From NCBI GenBank assembly GCA_015680685.1, contig MNCI01016355.1, positions 470,880 through 532,879 on the forward strand: 62,000 nucleotides of DNA, written 5' to 3'. The notes below the pieces were generated by a model. It ran no database searches. It was given only the letters and a program-made list of their open reading frames with translations, and had not been told where the DNA came from. Position numbers and translations under genes: made by a program. This DNA comes from Gnetum montanum (Eukaryota; Streptophyta; Gnetopsida; Gnetales; Gnetaceae). Positions 21,741 to 33,896 of the stretch are shown here, piece after piece (position 1 is the stretch's first letter; each line of letters starts with the position of its first letter).

Positions 21741-24175
21741 CTCTATTAAACAAGTTTCAAATGTTTAGCAACCATGTCCTTAAAAACAAAGGGGAAAAAT
21801 ACCATTGATTTTAAGACTAGTTGGGCAAAGGCTACATGTTAACAAATGAGCTTTTCCATACCTTTTATTATATATATTTTGTTTTATTAGCATAAATTCA
21901 CTATTGGTTTCACTTAAATGCATTAGTATTATGTAGGTAAAATGTTGCTAGTTCAAATCACACTTAAGATACCTTTATATTTTAACTAAGTTCAACCAAA
22001 ATATCTTATCAACTATATTTCTTAGGTTCAACAACACCCTCTAAAACTAATGCAAAAAACTAATCATACAAAAATTTAAACTATTACAACCCATAAGTAC
22101 TGTGGCCCATTGACAGCGTATAAAGTTACCAATCAAGTTTGAAGTCAAAATTTCACAAAATTTCACATTAAATGTTCTGTATTAGACAACCAAGTATCAC
22201 GGTATCAAAAGTTGTCTGCCCATGTATTAAAGCAAACATTACCATTTGTTTGAACATGCATGGGTTAAATGTGTTGGGTTTCTATACCCCCAACTTGTCT
22301 TTCAAATTTTGATGCCCCTTTCAAGAAACAGATTCGAACACCGGCTTTTACTTGTACATACAACTCACAAAAATACAACCAACCATTAGGAAAACAACTG
22401 AGGGATTCTTCTTAACAGTAATCTCTCAATGTCAACAAGAAAATCATTGTACGCCACTTTAATCAATGATATTAACTCTTTCTCCATCCAATGTACCATT
22501 GAAATTCTTGGTAAAAAGACAAAAACACCAACTAAGCTCACTTTAACACCGCGTACAAAACAGGGTAGCAGCCACCAATGAATATCGCATATTGGAAACA
22601 ATATTCCCTCTCACGGGACAAAAACCAGTCCAGGAACTATCAAAGGCCTGATCTCCTCCATTCACATTAATTCAAATCAACCAACAGACGTGAAGCTACA
22701 AATTTCCTTTTCAAACCCATAAAACATTCGGGGCAAAACCCCTATCTAAAAACGCAAAAAAAAAACCATTATTATAAGGTCTGCGCGTGAATGTCCACTT
22801 AATAATAATTTATTACCCATTCGTGGTGGAAAAAAAAACTATTAAATCAGTCCAGCAGGCGGCTGACGCTCCGTTGGTTCCCGACATTAAAAAAGCTCTA
22901 AATCAAATGTACGCGTGTGGTGGCATGCGGAATATTATTTTTAGCCTAAAATTAATGCCACTGAAAAACCATTGATAAAGTTGGGCCAGGAATTAAAGGC
23001 AAAGAATAGCAGCTTTTTTGTAAGGCCAAGGCTAAGCAGCTTTTTATGATGAGGAGTATTGTAGGCATACTTTGGCATGAAAAGCTAGCTTTATGAGGTT
23101 ACCTTGGGTTAAAAGCCTTAAAAAGGAAGGTTTGGCTCCATGTTTGGGATTCCCGTTTATCCATGCCTAACAGATTCTTCCTTTCTTTCTGGTTGTTCAT
23201 ACATGCTTTTTACGGTGTCACGATTTGCAAGGACGACGCCCTTGGTATTTGAAACTTTTTGGGTATGTATGTATGTATGTTTTTTTTTTTCTTTTTGGGT
23301 TTTTTTGGGTGCAAAGATTGTGGCTTCTCACGTTTCATTCGTTCCTTCATAAACGTGGGCTTGGTTAGGGTTCTTCTACCAATCCTTCGCCTTGGGGGTT
23401 TAAAAAGAAGAATGAATTTAGGTAGTTGTACCTTGTTTAATGCATGTAAATAGGATGTCATGTTGGTTGGTTTCTATAAGTTGTTACGTTGGCTGGATTC
23501 TTGATTGTTTAAGACATCACAATTTTGGGACACACCATTTTATTTTATATAATTAGTGTTGTTTGCTGAAAATTAAGTTGAAATTCAGTTCGTTGTGTGT
23601 AAAAGGAATATTGCAAGATGCATATTCAAAAATCCTAAATAAAAGATATGTTAATTTGTTTCAAATGTTATCACTAGTGGTTTGTAATTTTCTTAATATG
23701 TTTTTAAAATTCATAGCATGTATATTTCTACTATTGAATAGGTCCAAAGAATCTATGAACTAAATAAAATTTTAGTTTTAGTTTTGGTTTCATGAGTGGG
23801 CATTTGATATGGCAACTTGCTACAATGCATCTTGACATATTTAGTCTAAACATACTATAGAAGTGCTAATCGATTTAATGTTATGTTAAGTTGCTAAAAT
23901 GAAATGACTTTGCATTTTATTGGTTGCTTTTTCAAACCACACTTGAGGCATTTATATTATACCTGGGTTCTATAGAAACTCAAAAATAAAATTATATTAA
24001 GAATAAAAAAACAAAGTACACCGTAAAAATAATACAAAATATCCCTTCAATATCAAAGAAGCTCCAAAAACAACAATGGAAATGAAAGGTCCAATGGGTT
24101 TAGGGATGCCCTTATGAGTTTCATCCTTACAACCAATCCTAAGGGCACACATAGTCAAAAAGTTTTAGGTCTTAA
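19525..24175. other. intergenic DNA, no gene recognised
   Basis: AT-rich. It contains an AT dinucleotide run (21712-21739) and a 44-bp tandem pair at about 21015-21101 (TAAATTCAKAGGCGTGYGT). ORFs of 60-83 codons here show no recognisable domain. Confidence 0.45.
21712..21739. repeat. (AT)n microsatellite
   Basis: Uninterrupted alternating A and T, about 14 units. Similar shorter runs lie at 27097-27114 and 29643-29662. Confidence 0.9.
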
Positions 24176-24924
24176 TGATGAGTGGCGAGGTACCCCTACA
24201 CTCAACTGTACGAATACGAGCGTGTACGCACGATCCGGTCAAACTCCAAAGGCTAAGTGCTTATGCACCTTATGGAACACTTAAGGTTAATCAATCGTTG
24301 TCTTCCTAGACTTACTTATATTGTCACAGTTGTATGGTTAAGTAAGTCTGAGGTATATTATTTTTATGTCTTTTATCTTTTTATCGCCTATGCTAAGAGA
24401 GGAAAGGGTGAAGAGACTAAGTAACTAACTTTCACTAACTAGGCTTTAATTGTCCTAGTATCAGTATCCGTTCCCACTTGCCGTACACACCCTGAACCAG
24501 TGCAATGCTATTGGGATTACCAAACGCTATTCGTTACTAGGTTACCAAGCGTAGCACACATGCTCGAAGCGATCATACTGAATGCACTTAACTAGGAGTT
24601 GAGGGTTGAGAGAGATTAATTATCTAAGAAAGCATTTAAGCATTTAACATTAATTAAATCCTAATTAGCTTAGTCCATGCATTGCAAGGTTTATCAGAAA
24701 GTTCGTCTTTATCTCCATACACAAATGTGTGCTCAGGTACAATTTGCTCGAATAAAGATCCGTTCACTTTGAGACTCCTATTGCGAGCACATGGAAATTA
24801 TTTTATCTCTGGAATGGTAAAACTACCAAAGTTTTGCTAAGGGTCTAGATCTAGATGGAGAAACAAGGGGGAGCCACCTCTTATTTATAGAACTGGCGCT
24901 GGGCTGCGATATCGCGTCCCATCA
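24176..24924 (-). mobile_element. solo LTR of the B/C/D/E family
   Basis: 749 bp, from TGATGAGTGGCGAGG to CCCATCA (plus reading), flanked by CTTAA (24171-24175) and CTTGA (24925-24929), a 5-bp target duplication with one change. It contains the minus-strand TATA box CTATAAATAAG (about 24880), one GCGATATCGC palindrome (24906-24915) and the R-region hairpin (about 24703-24757). No primer site or gag adjoins it, so unequal recombination between two LTRs is the likely origin. Confidence 0.85.
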
Positions 24925-24975
24925 CTTGACAACCAATTTCCTCCTTATGACTTTGTTGGAAATATGGTTTCATCT

Positions 24976-25120
24976 AATGAGGTGCTAGCTTAGTGGGAAG
25001 ACTCTTGATTTGAAAGCTCCATGTCATGGATTTGATTCTAATGGGCAATGTTGAGTTATAAAGTTTTAATTTAGCTATGTATCTTGAGGTGTGCTTATAT
25101 TACAGGGTTCCAACACCCAG
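24976..25120 (+). mobile_element. tRNA-derived SINE, copy 2
   Basis: Head AATGAGGTGCTAGCTTAGTG, A-box-like CTAGCTTAGTGG, B-box-like GGATTTGATTC and tail AGGGTTCCAACACCC. It is flanked by a 15-bp target duplication with one mismatch, AATATGGTTTCATCT (24961-24975) and AATATAGTTTCATCT (25121-25135). SINEs are moved by LINE machinery; the internal boxes are the pol III promoter. Confidence 0.8.
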
Positions 25121-25135
25121 AATATAGTTTCATCT

Positions 25136-28100
25136 TGTAATACGTTGATCGGCAAGCAAATGAATTGTCATAGAGGAAACTCTATTTCATTTCATTTATT
25201 AGTAAGCTAAAATGGTACTCATAACATAATCATTTCTTACATTAAGATGTATATGGAAAAAACCTAATTTTCTCTTGGGTTTGAAAAGAAAAATCATGAA
25301 TTTATTAAATAAATTTTTAGTGAGGAACAACAAGAAAGAGAGTGAACCAATAAAAATAATTACGAGTATTTATTTTGTTAAATTTTTACAATTACCTAAA
25401 TATGAAAGGTAAGCAATATTCATTATTAAATTACATAGCAATACCAAAGGGTTTTTTGTAACATAGGTGCATTTTACTACCAAATTAGCCTAAAAAAGGT
25501 CATAAAGATCATCACCCAATTGCTCAATGCTTATCCTATTAAGTAAGGTCCTATGAGGGCTATCATATAAGCAAAACCTTAACCTCTTTTTGAGTTGGCC
25601 CACTCAAGCTTAAACCCAAACCTTAGAGCCTAAGAAAACTTCACATTGATGCTATATTATTTTCTATAAAATTCACAATTTTTGATAAACATCATTTCTA
25701 AGAATGATGAACATTGAAAGGTTTGTTTGATTAATAAGTTTATATACTTGCTACTATTTTATGTTAACATATATTCAAATTTCAATATAAAATAAAGACA
25801 TAAATCAAGATTGACTAGGGTTAAACTCATAACATTGTTATCATTACATTACTATAAAACCCCACTTTAAAAAAAGTTACACATACATATAAACCAGCAC
25901 ACTTAAAAAAAGAAAATATAATATGCATAGAATGGACTCCTTGGAAGCATGATGAAAATGCACATTGTCAATCATGCAGGCACTAAACTTTAAATGTTAT
26001 TTTTCATTATCATTTGTTTGCCCTCATAAATTAGTTCATATTACCAAGTTAAAAGTAATTATGAACGTGAAATTTAGACACAAATCTTAGGTATGAATTC
26101 ATTTAGTGTTCTTGCAAAGAACTTGAAAATAAAACAAGAGAATGGAAAAAAATAAAAATAGTAGCACCAAGTAAGGGAGCTTTTCTAAATGTATAGTATA
26201 GTGTAATAATTAAAGATGGAAAATATTCAAAAATTTATTTAAATATTTTTAGTCATTGATTCGTAAATATTTTTTAATATAGATAGTAGCCTTGCTATTG
26301 AAAAGACTACCCTATTTTTAGGAAAAAAAATGATATTTTTCAAATAATTGAAACTTAGAAAGGAGAGGATTCCAATATTTTGAGTTGCTGAATGATAGTA
26401 AAATAAGACTAGCAGGTATCACATCTAATAAATGGAAAACATCATCGTATCCTTTATCTTGTAAATCTTAAACTCACGGAGTTTAATTTACATGTAATTT
26501 AACTGTAACATGTTTTTCTGTGCCCACCATTATAATTCGTTATACTTTTTCTGATGTTTGAACTTAATCAAACGAAGCAATACAATATTGATGGCACATC
26601 CAGATTTAGTACTCTTTTAGGTCCCATTGGAGTTCTTACCATTTTGGATTACATACAACTTATGCTAGATACGGCCTCATGGCAGCAATCATTTGTTATA
26701 CTACTTTTGATGTTAACCGAACAACATAATATAATTTAAGCCTCACACTTTTGCAAGTTGAGGGTTGAAAATTGCAAGTGTAACTAACCGTACATAAAAT
26801 CTTGCACTTTGCTTTGAGAGGCATGCACGTGGAATAGCCCCAAGACAAATTGGGTGCATGTAGCCTGAAAAAAGAGATTAAGCTATAACAGACTCATGAT
26901 TAAGGGCAAGAGAGATTAAAATGCAAGTCCCAATGCATTTACCCTGACCAAAACCCCAATCACATGGCTGCCCAGCTTTTTATAAAGCTTAATGGCCAGT
27001 TCAATTCCAAAAAGAGAAAAGAAAGAAGCTCTGCTGATAATTGAGTGTCTGGTTCCGTTCTGCTCTGCTGACCAGGAAAAAGGATGGCAAACAGAATATA
27101 TATATATATATATAACCAGAGCCAAAGAATTAGTGAATCTGAAATGGTGCAGAAGAGTCCTCCTAAATGTCTGCATTTTCAAAGCTCATAATTATAAAAG
27201 TTTGGCTTGTCTTACTCCATAGAACATAAACAAAGACAATGCCAAATACCCACATAAGCCAATTCCGTCCATCCAGATTCGCTTTACAAAATTCCAGGTT
27301 AGGAAACATTTGACTGCCCAAAATTTTCTTGACCGCCTAGGGCCCTGTGCACGTTTCAACATTTGCAGTAACTAATAATTTCCCTTGTTTTGGCTTGGCA
27401 TGTTTCATACCCCACAACTTTGGTCCCATAAACAAGTTTAGCAGATAAAAATAATGGCATCAGATGATATGCTTATATTAGTTCTAAGAGGTCATATCCA
27501 GGGCAGAGATGGATTAGTTTTTGATTTTGCAGGTGTGGGTACAGGTTACTCAGATTCTTCTGGGTAGAATACTGCAGTTTATTCATGGAGCAGGGTCCTT
27601 TTTTCTCCATGGTTTCCGGTAGTTCAGTTGTGTGAACATTTTCTGGGTCTGGTTCAGAGTTTTGCCTGGTTCAGAATTTTACCAAAAGAAAAGAACAGAA
27701 CGGGAAAGGTTGCAGAGAGAGATGTGAGGGTACTCATTACATTTGCTGCACTTTCTCTTCACACTTGTGGATAACGTGCAGGTTTCCCATTCTCCCTTCA
27801 CGTGCCCAGAACAGTTTTTTTGGGTAAATTTTCTGCAAAGAGGGAGAAAAAATGACCTCTGATCATCGTCTGAAAACGTTATGGTTCAGAGGTATGGCTT
27901 TATGCTGTTTCTGATGATTCTTCAGATTCTTCTTGTTGGAGTATTTGGGTTGTTTGTTAGTTTCAGAAATTGGATTCTTTGTGTTTTTTTTTTTGGTTCT
28001 TAATTTTTCCGAGGGGCATAGATGCAACAAGAATACAATAATGTATTTTATATGTAACAGCTTCATGGTGCTTGGTGTACCACATATCTAAGCTCAGTGA

Positions 28101-30024
28101 TAGAATTTTGTTAATGACTGGCCAGTCAGATACCGTTCAGAGAAACCAGTTTTATTTGGGACAAGAACATAGATATTAAATGTAAGAAACAAAGGCAATT
28201 TTGTTAATGACAAGCTGCAGATTGTCTGAAACATGCAGTTCTGAAAAATTTAATACATTTAGAGACATGCTTATCAAGGTTTAAAAGAAGCAGGTTCAAT
28301 ATGGAGATTGCAGTTTGCTATAGGTTGGAACAGATCATTTCTACAAAACTAATGTGCCAGTAGCATATCAATGGGCTTGCTGCTGGATGTTATCCATTGC
28401 CTTTCAATGGAGACATGCTTCCATGTTATGTAAGGCTATCGCCTAGAGCGCTCATTTGGTTAAGAAGGGTCCTGGGAGGGAGCCACACTGTTCATTGCGC
28501 TAAGTGGGTCTTGGGAGGGTTGGTAGATGAGCAAAAACTTAATCTCTTTGAATCACTGTCTAAACTTGAATCCAAGTCTTTGATTTGAGAAAAGAGCAAT
28601 GATGATTCCTCACTATAAAGACAAGGTACGAAGGTTGCAAAAGTCTAATCTTCAACCAAGTCTTTGACTTGAGAAACAAGAAATTATGATTCCTTGCTAT
28701 AAAGACAAGGTATGAAGGTTGCAATTTGCAGCAGGATGGAACAGATCATTTTCACCGTATTTGAATGTGCCACTGGTATATACATGGAGAGGCCAGGTTC
28801 AGTCAAGGTACTATATAGGATATAACAGAACAGATCATTACTATATTACTCTATTATTCTTTAAATGGAATGGGCTTTCCTGGTGATAAATGAACTGCTG
28901 AGCTGGCCATATGAAAATGCATTATAAAAGAAGGGTAATACAGCTAATCATTTCAAAAGTTGGATTTTCATGAGGGCAATTTTATTAATCGGTGGTGAAG
29001 GCAATGGTCGAGGTTGGCAGGTAGCTACATGAAGATTAATATAATAAAAGGGTGTTAAGGTGACCCTCGTAAAGTGCAATCACTTGTGAATGCTCTTTAC
29101 TAACCAAGTTGTATCAAATATACCAGGAGACACCTTTGTTTTATTGAATTAATAAGAGAGCATTCACCAGTTCATTAATTGTAGTTCAATAATTGGAAAT
29201 TAAAAAAGAAATTATGGATATGTTTTCGTGGATTGAGAAATACTAAAATTTTAGGGGTTAAAAAGACTATCTACTTGTAAAAAATAATGTTATAAAAAGA
29301 TTACAAGAAAAGTCAATAACATTAATCCTCTAAAGCATTTATTAATCTATTGTTCTTAATTTAAATCTTGTTGTCATTTTTATCTTTGCCTTCATTTTGT
29401 AGATTTTATGTGTACGTGGGTAATTTGGAAACTATGAATGTGTGCATTTGAACTTTCATCTTAATGGTTATCAATCTACACCTAGACATTTTATGTTAGG
29501 TTTGATGACCTGAAATTTTATATTGGACTTTGTCATTCTCTTTGTCATCCTCATTGCTAAGGTTTCATTAGCACAAATGATTTCTCTAAAATTATCCTTT
29601 TCCATGATTAAGGATTGTAAACTAGTTTAGCTATGTATTTATAATATATATATATATATAATTTGGTTTAGAGAATCTTTTCCTTTTATAAACTAGCTTA
29701 GATATATATATATATCAATTGGCAAAGATGATTTTAAAAAAATGATGTTAACCAAGCTCGACTAGTGGACGAGGTAACAAGATAACTAAAAACGGAAGCA
29801 CTTATCTCTCCTCTATTTCTCTTCCACTTACCCAATTTAGTTTTACCCTCTTGATCAAGTTTGCTCTTTCTTTGTTTGTTCTCATGTGTAGCGGTTTTGC
29901 GGGCTATGAGTAGAATTTAATTATGTTTTTTATTTTTTAAGTTATCATCACTATTTGCATTCCAAATAATATATATTGGTAAACATAAATTGGTTAAAAT
30001 AAAAGCTTATATATTTCGTATATG
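25136..30024. other. intergenic DNA, no gene recognised
   Basis: AT-rich, with small ORFs lacking domains. Local duplications lie at 28300-28790. Around 27700-27900 there is a less AT-rich stretch with a possible short exon (ATG at 27852, donor-like GTATGG), too weak to call. Confidence 0.45.
28300..28790. repeat. nested local duplications
   Basis: The block TTGGAACAGATCATTT...AATGTGCCA occurs at 28300-28374 and, diverged, at 28711-28787. Between them a 70-bp block (CCAAGTCTTTGAYTTGAGAAA ... ACAAGGTAYGAAGGTTGCAA) is repeated at about 28571-28641 and 28657-28724. Confidence 0.7.
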
Positions 30025-30029
30025 TTGAT

Positions 30030-30868
30030 TGATGAGTGGCGAGGTATCCCTACACTCAATTATACGAATACGAGCGTACACGCACGATTCGGTCGAATTT
30101 CAAGGACTAAGTGCTTATGCGCTTTCACAGAATTTAGATAAGTTAGTCAATTGTTGTCTTCCCAAGCTTACTTGTATAGCACAATTGTATGGTTAAGTAA
30201 ACTTGAGGTATATGATTTTTATATATTTTCTAATGTTTTATGTCCTAGTGCTACAAAGGGAGAAGTGAACTAATTAAGTAACTAATATAATTTAACTAAT
30301 CAGCTATGCTCTAACTAGTCCTAACACCAGCATCCATTCCCACTTGTCGTACACATCCTAAACTAGTGCAACACTACTAGGATTACCAAACGCTAATCGT
30401 TATTGGGTTACCAAGTGTTCCATGCATGCTCGAAGTGGTCGTACTGAGTGTGCTTACTTGGGAGAGTTAACAAGGTGAGAGAAAGAGCATTAATTAACTA
30501 AGGAAAACATTAAATAATTATAAATAACATTAAATAAGCTATTCTGAATGTTGCAAGGTTTATCACAAAGTTCATCTTTATTTCCGGCCACAAGGTGTGC
30601 TCAGGTACACAATGATCGAATAAAGATCTGTTCACTTTATGACTCCTACTGTGGGCACTCAGAAATAATTCTAACTCTGAGGAAGGAAAACTGCAAGAGT
30701 TCGGGTAAGGGACTTAGAGTAACTATGCAAACTAAGCGCACCCACCTCTTATTTATAAGCGATGAGGCGGGTCCCGACATCGAATGCCCGATATCGCTTG
30801 GTGAGTTTCGATATCACAGACCTGATATCGCGGATGCGATATCGTGGCCCCGATATCACGGTTCATCA
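30030..30868 (-). repeat. 3' LTR of element C
   Basis: 839 bp, the partner of the LTR at 35866-36675 and clearly similar along its whole length. It carries five GATATC palindromes (30786-30858) against three in the 5' copy. TTATAAATAAG lies at about 30743-30753 and the R hairpin at 30574-30627. Confidence 0.9.
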
Positions 30869-32789
30869 TACCCCCATGACTGAATGAAAACTCGTCCTCG
30901 AGTTCCTTACAAAATATTGGGAAGGTATGGGATTATTGACTAAATGACAATTGACAGTGACATGGGTGATAGACTCAAAGTGCCTGGTAAACAGATTGAC
31001 AAACATATTACAGCATTGGTGTTCATAACTATTATAGTGAACACTATACATAGATGACATCTAGACCCTCATCTGACAACTTGAAGAGAAAGAGAGAGAA
31101 AAGAGAATGAGGTGTGTTGCTGCCGATGTCAGAAATGTGCACTTCGTTGTTTATCCATAGCCATGTGATTGAGCATGTTCCTTGCAAAACTACTTCTACT
31201 CTAGTCCATCCTGAGTGCTCCCTCCTATCCCCGTCCATTGTTCGTATGGTCGCCATCTGCACACACAACGTAGTCATGAATTAGCAAGGATAGATAAGAT
31301 ACAATGTAGTTAATACCTTGCCTTGATATAAAGTACCTTAGTTGGGTTGTGGTTATGGCAAATACTGGGTTAGAGGTTTTTAACTGATAACTACCCAAGG
31401 TGTGGGGGTGAGATAGGTAATAGAATGGAAAAATTTGTGATAGCCCCCATGACTAAGAGCAAACCTTAGGTAGCAACAGGGTGGAAAAACTAAAGGAACA
31501 AGAAAGATAAGAGAAATAACAACAGTGAAGCCAATAAAACGGATGTCATGAATGGGGATGAAACGAGAAATAGTTGATTGTAAAGAATGTTTAAGGGAAA
31601 GAACTTAACGATTGTACCATAAAGGAATGTCAGTGGGTCCTCGCCAAAGCAGGCTCATGCCTTTTATGCCTTGACAAATTTGCAAACCAAAGAGTCCATA
31701 GGATCTAGGAATGACTTATGGAACAATGGTTAAGAACTTACCCACAAGAAGTTACCAAAGACGAACAATGCCTCAACCTAGATATAGATTGATCATAAAA
31801 TTGACAATGAGGTGGAATATGGGAAGAAATATGGAAGGAGAGGAGAAAATGGAATAGAATCCCAAGAGCAAGATTGTGTAAAGTCCCTTGTGTATTAGAT
31901 GGTTACGGTGACTAAATAGAATTCATTCCAAATCTAGATTCAAATAAACCACATTCAGTGACCTCGCATCAACACATTTGACTAACCCATCCTCTTGAAG
32001 CAACAAGAATGCATTCATAGAGTCACCACCATTCCAAGGAGAGAAAGATAGAGCAACAAGAAGTGAGAAAGGGCCTTAGTTAGAGGGAACCTTTAAGCAT
32101 GGGTAACATGGCTTTCCAGTGCCATAACTAGTGCTCATAGCCCATATTTCGTTATTATGTCTAAGGGGTGTGCTTTGAATTCTCACCTGTTTTTTTTTTG
32201 ACGTGAGAACCACACCATGCAAAGACTTATTTAATTTATTCAACTTCCTGATGTTTGGTCAATGGCAAAATGGTGAAAAACCCATGAAAAGCATCCAAGT
32301 ACACAAGAGAATAGGCAATACAAGTGCGTCAAATCCCCTTGAAATCACATCCTTTTCAACCATTGAGTCCTTTCTTGGTTTGAAGAATACCAAGTCACCA
32401 ATTCATTAATAAATTTATTTAGAAAAAGGGACAATACATTTCCAAGACAAGGGAGACCATAGAGTTGAATGGAGGAATGGATGACGTGGACTCATTGCCT
32501 ATTTTATCAAAAGAACCATATCTTAGTATCAACATTGAAAATCAAAGGTAAAAACCCAACATTAACAATCAACACCATTATAGCACAATCCACCATCATG
32601 AGCACTTATTGTATGACGAATGAAAGTAAATTAAACAAAGAAATAGTAAAAATGTGAATGATGGTGTAAAAAAAAAATAAGTAAAATTGAAAAGATGTGT
32701 AAAACAAAAATATGTAAAACAAAAATACAAAAAGAGCTGAGGGCTTAGAATGGTTAACATTGGTGGCCATTTCCCCCACGACTGAGTTA
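30869..32789 (-). other. conserved 3' non-coding region of element C
   Basis: About 1.9 kb between integrase and the 3' LTR, with recognisable counterparts in D and E. Landmarks are a stem-loop region (about 32157-32232) and a splice-acceptor-like GTGTGTGCAG followed by ATGGCG (31265-31251) heading a 70-codon ORF. Athila-type elements can carry an extra ORF here, so this may be its remnant. Confidence 0.5.
31044..31256 (-). CDS. small ORF after a splice-acceptor-like site, element C 3' region
   Basis: 70 codons from the ATG at 31256 (MATIRTMDGDRREHSG...), placed immediately after GTGTGTGCAG. In E the same position reads GTGTGTGTAG followed by GTGGCAATC, so the acceptor survives but the ATG does not. 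In D both are damaged. No family is recognised; it may be an ORF3/env-like remnant or chance. Confidence 0.25.
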   Translation of the reverse strand: MATIRTMDGDRREHSGWTRVEVVLQGTCSITWLWINNEVHISDIGSNTPHSLFSLFLFKLSDEGLDVIYV

Positions 32790-33896
32790 GAAGGGGAAGA
32801 TCTGAAATAACAAGCAGGTTTGTCCACCAATAGAGGTAGTATTGGTATTGGCTATTCTAGGCTCATGGAAAAGTTTGGTTTGTTGGATGCTGACCAACAA
32901 TTTCTTATCCAAGATCTTAGGTTTGTAAATCATCATGGCCCTTGAAGGAAAAGTTGCATGGATAATATAAGGTCCTTCCCACAGCGTTTGAAATTTAGTG
33001 CATTGTGGCATGTGTGTGGGGTTCCAATAAAGAACCTTATCTCTTAGTTGGTATTTAACTTTTCTAATTTTCAGGTCATGACGTTGTTTATTAAAGGCCT
33101 TGTGCAATTCATTAGATGATAGGGTGACTAATCAGTACTCATCTAGCAGGTTAAGGTTCATTAACCATTCTTTTTATGCTAGATTGAGGTCAAGGTTGAG
33201 GTCACATGCCATGGATAGTGTACAGAGCTTTGCTTGAATAGGAAGTGTTGGAAGTTTACCATACAATAACTCATAGGGAGAGTAGCCTATAGGGACTTTC
33301 CATGTGGAGCGGTATGCCCAAAGAGCATCATTCAGTTTGGTGCTCTAGTCTCGTCTATATTTGCTAATGGTTCATGTCAATATTTTCGTAATCTCCCTAT
33401 TGGTGACCTCGGCTTGACCATTCACTTGAGGGTGATATGGTGTAGTCAGCTTGTGTTCCACTCCTAAGCATTACATCAATTTTTGGAAAGTTTCACTTGT
33501 AAAGTGTGTACCATTGTCAGAAATAAGTGCACGAGGCACACCAAACCTATTTACGATTTGTTGCTGAACAAATCGTGCAGTGGTAGATGATGTATAGTCC
33601 ATAACAGTGGCTACTTCTTTCCATTTTGTAAAGTAGTCAACAATAACAACAATGTAGGCTTTTCCATTGGACATTGGTGTAATAGGCCCCATAAAATCAA
33701 TTCCCCATATATCGAAGGATTCTAAAGGTTGAATCCATTGTTGTGGATCCTCCATTGTAGCAATCATTTCCCCATCATGTTGGCAGGGCTCACAAGATTG
33801 GACAAAATGATGAGCATCCCGAAACAATGTAGGCCAATAATATCCTGCAAGCAGGATTTTAATGGCTATTCATCTCCTTGCGTAATGGATTTTAAT
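32790..33896 (-). pseudogene. integrase remnant of element C
   Basis: The N-terminal zinc-binding end has HYARR and SCEPCQHDG. The catalytic core has IWGIDFMGPI with the first Asp, ALISDNGTHFTS with the second Asp and, after an in-frame stop near 33470, [14 protein letters not shown] with the Glu. All three DDE residues are visible. A GPY/F-like module (LWEGPYI) ends the protein near 32860-32960. No chromodomain is seen, consistent with Athila/Tat. Confidence 0.85.

Noticed and set aside
22787-22975. 62-codon plus-strand ORF with a moderately balanced composition
   Set aside because: No recognisable domain, no promoter or neighbouring exon, and it lies in AT-rich intergenic DNA.
27852-27900. 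Possible short first exon (ATGACCTCTGATC... followed by GTATGG)
   Set aside because: Only 13-14 codons before a donor-like site, no downstream exon recognised, and no family similarity.
28440-28520. tRNA-like or SINE-like sequence (AGAGCGCTCATTTGGTTAAG)
   Set aside because: A and B boxes do not fit at the right spacing, no cloverleaf can be drawn, and no second copy was found.
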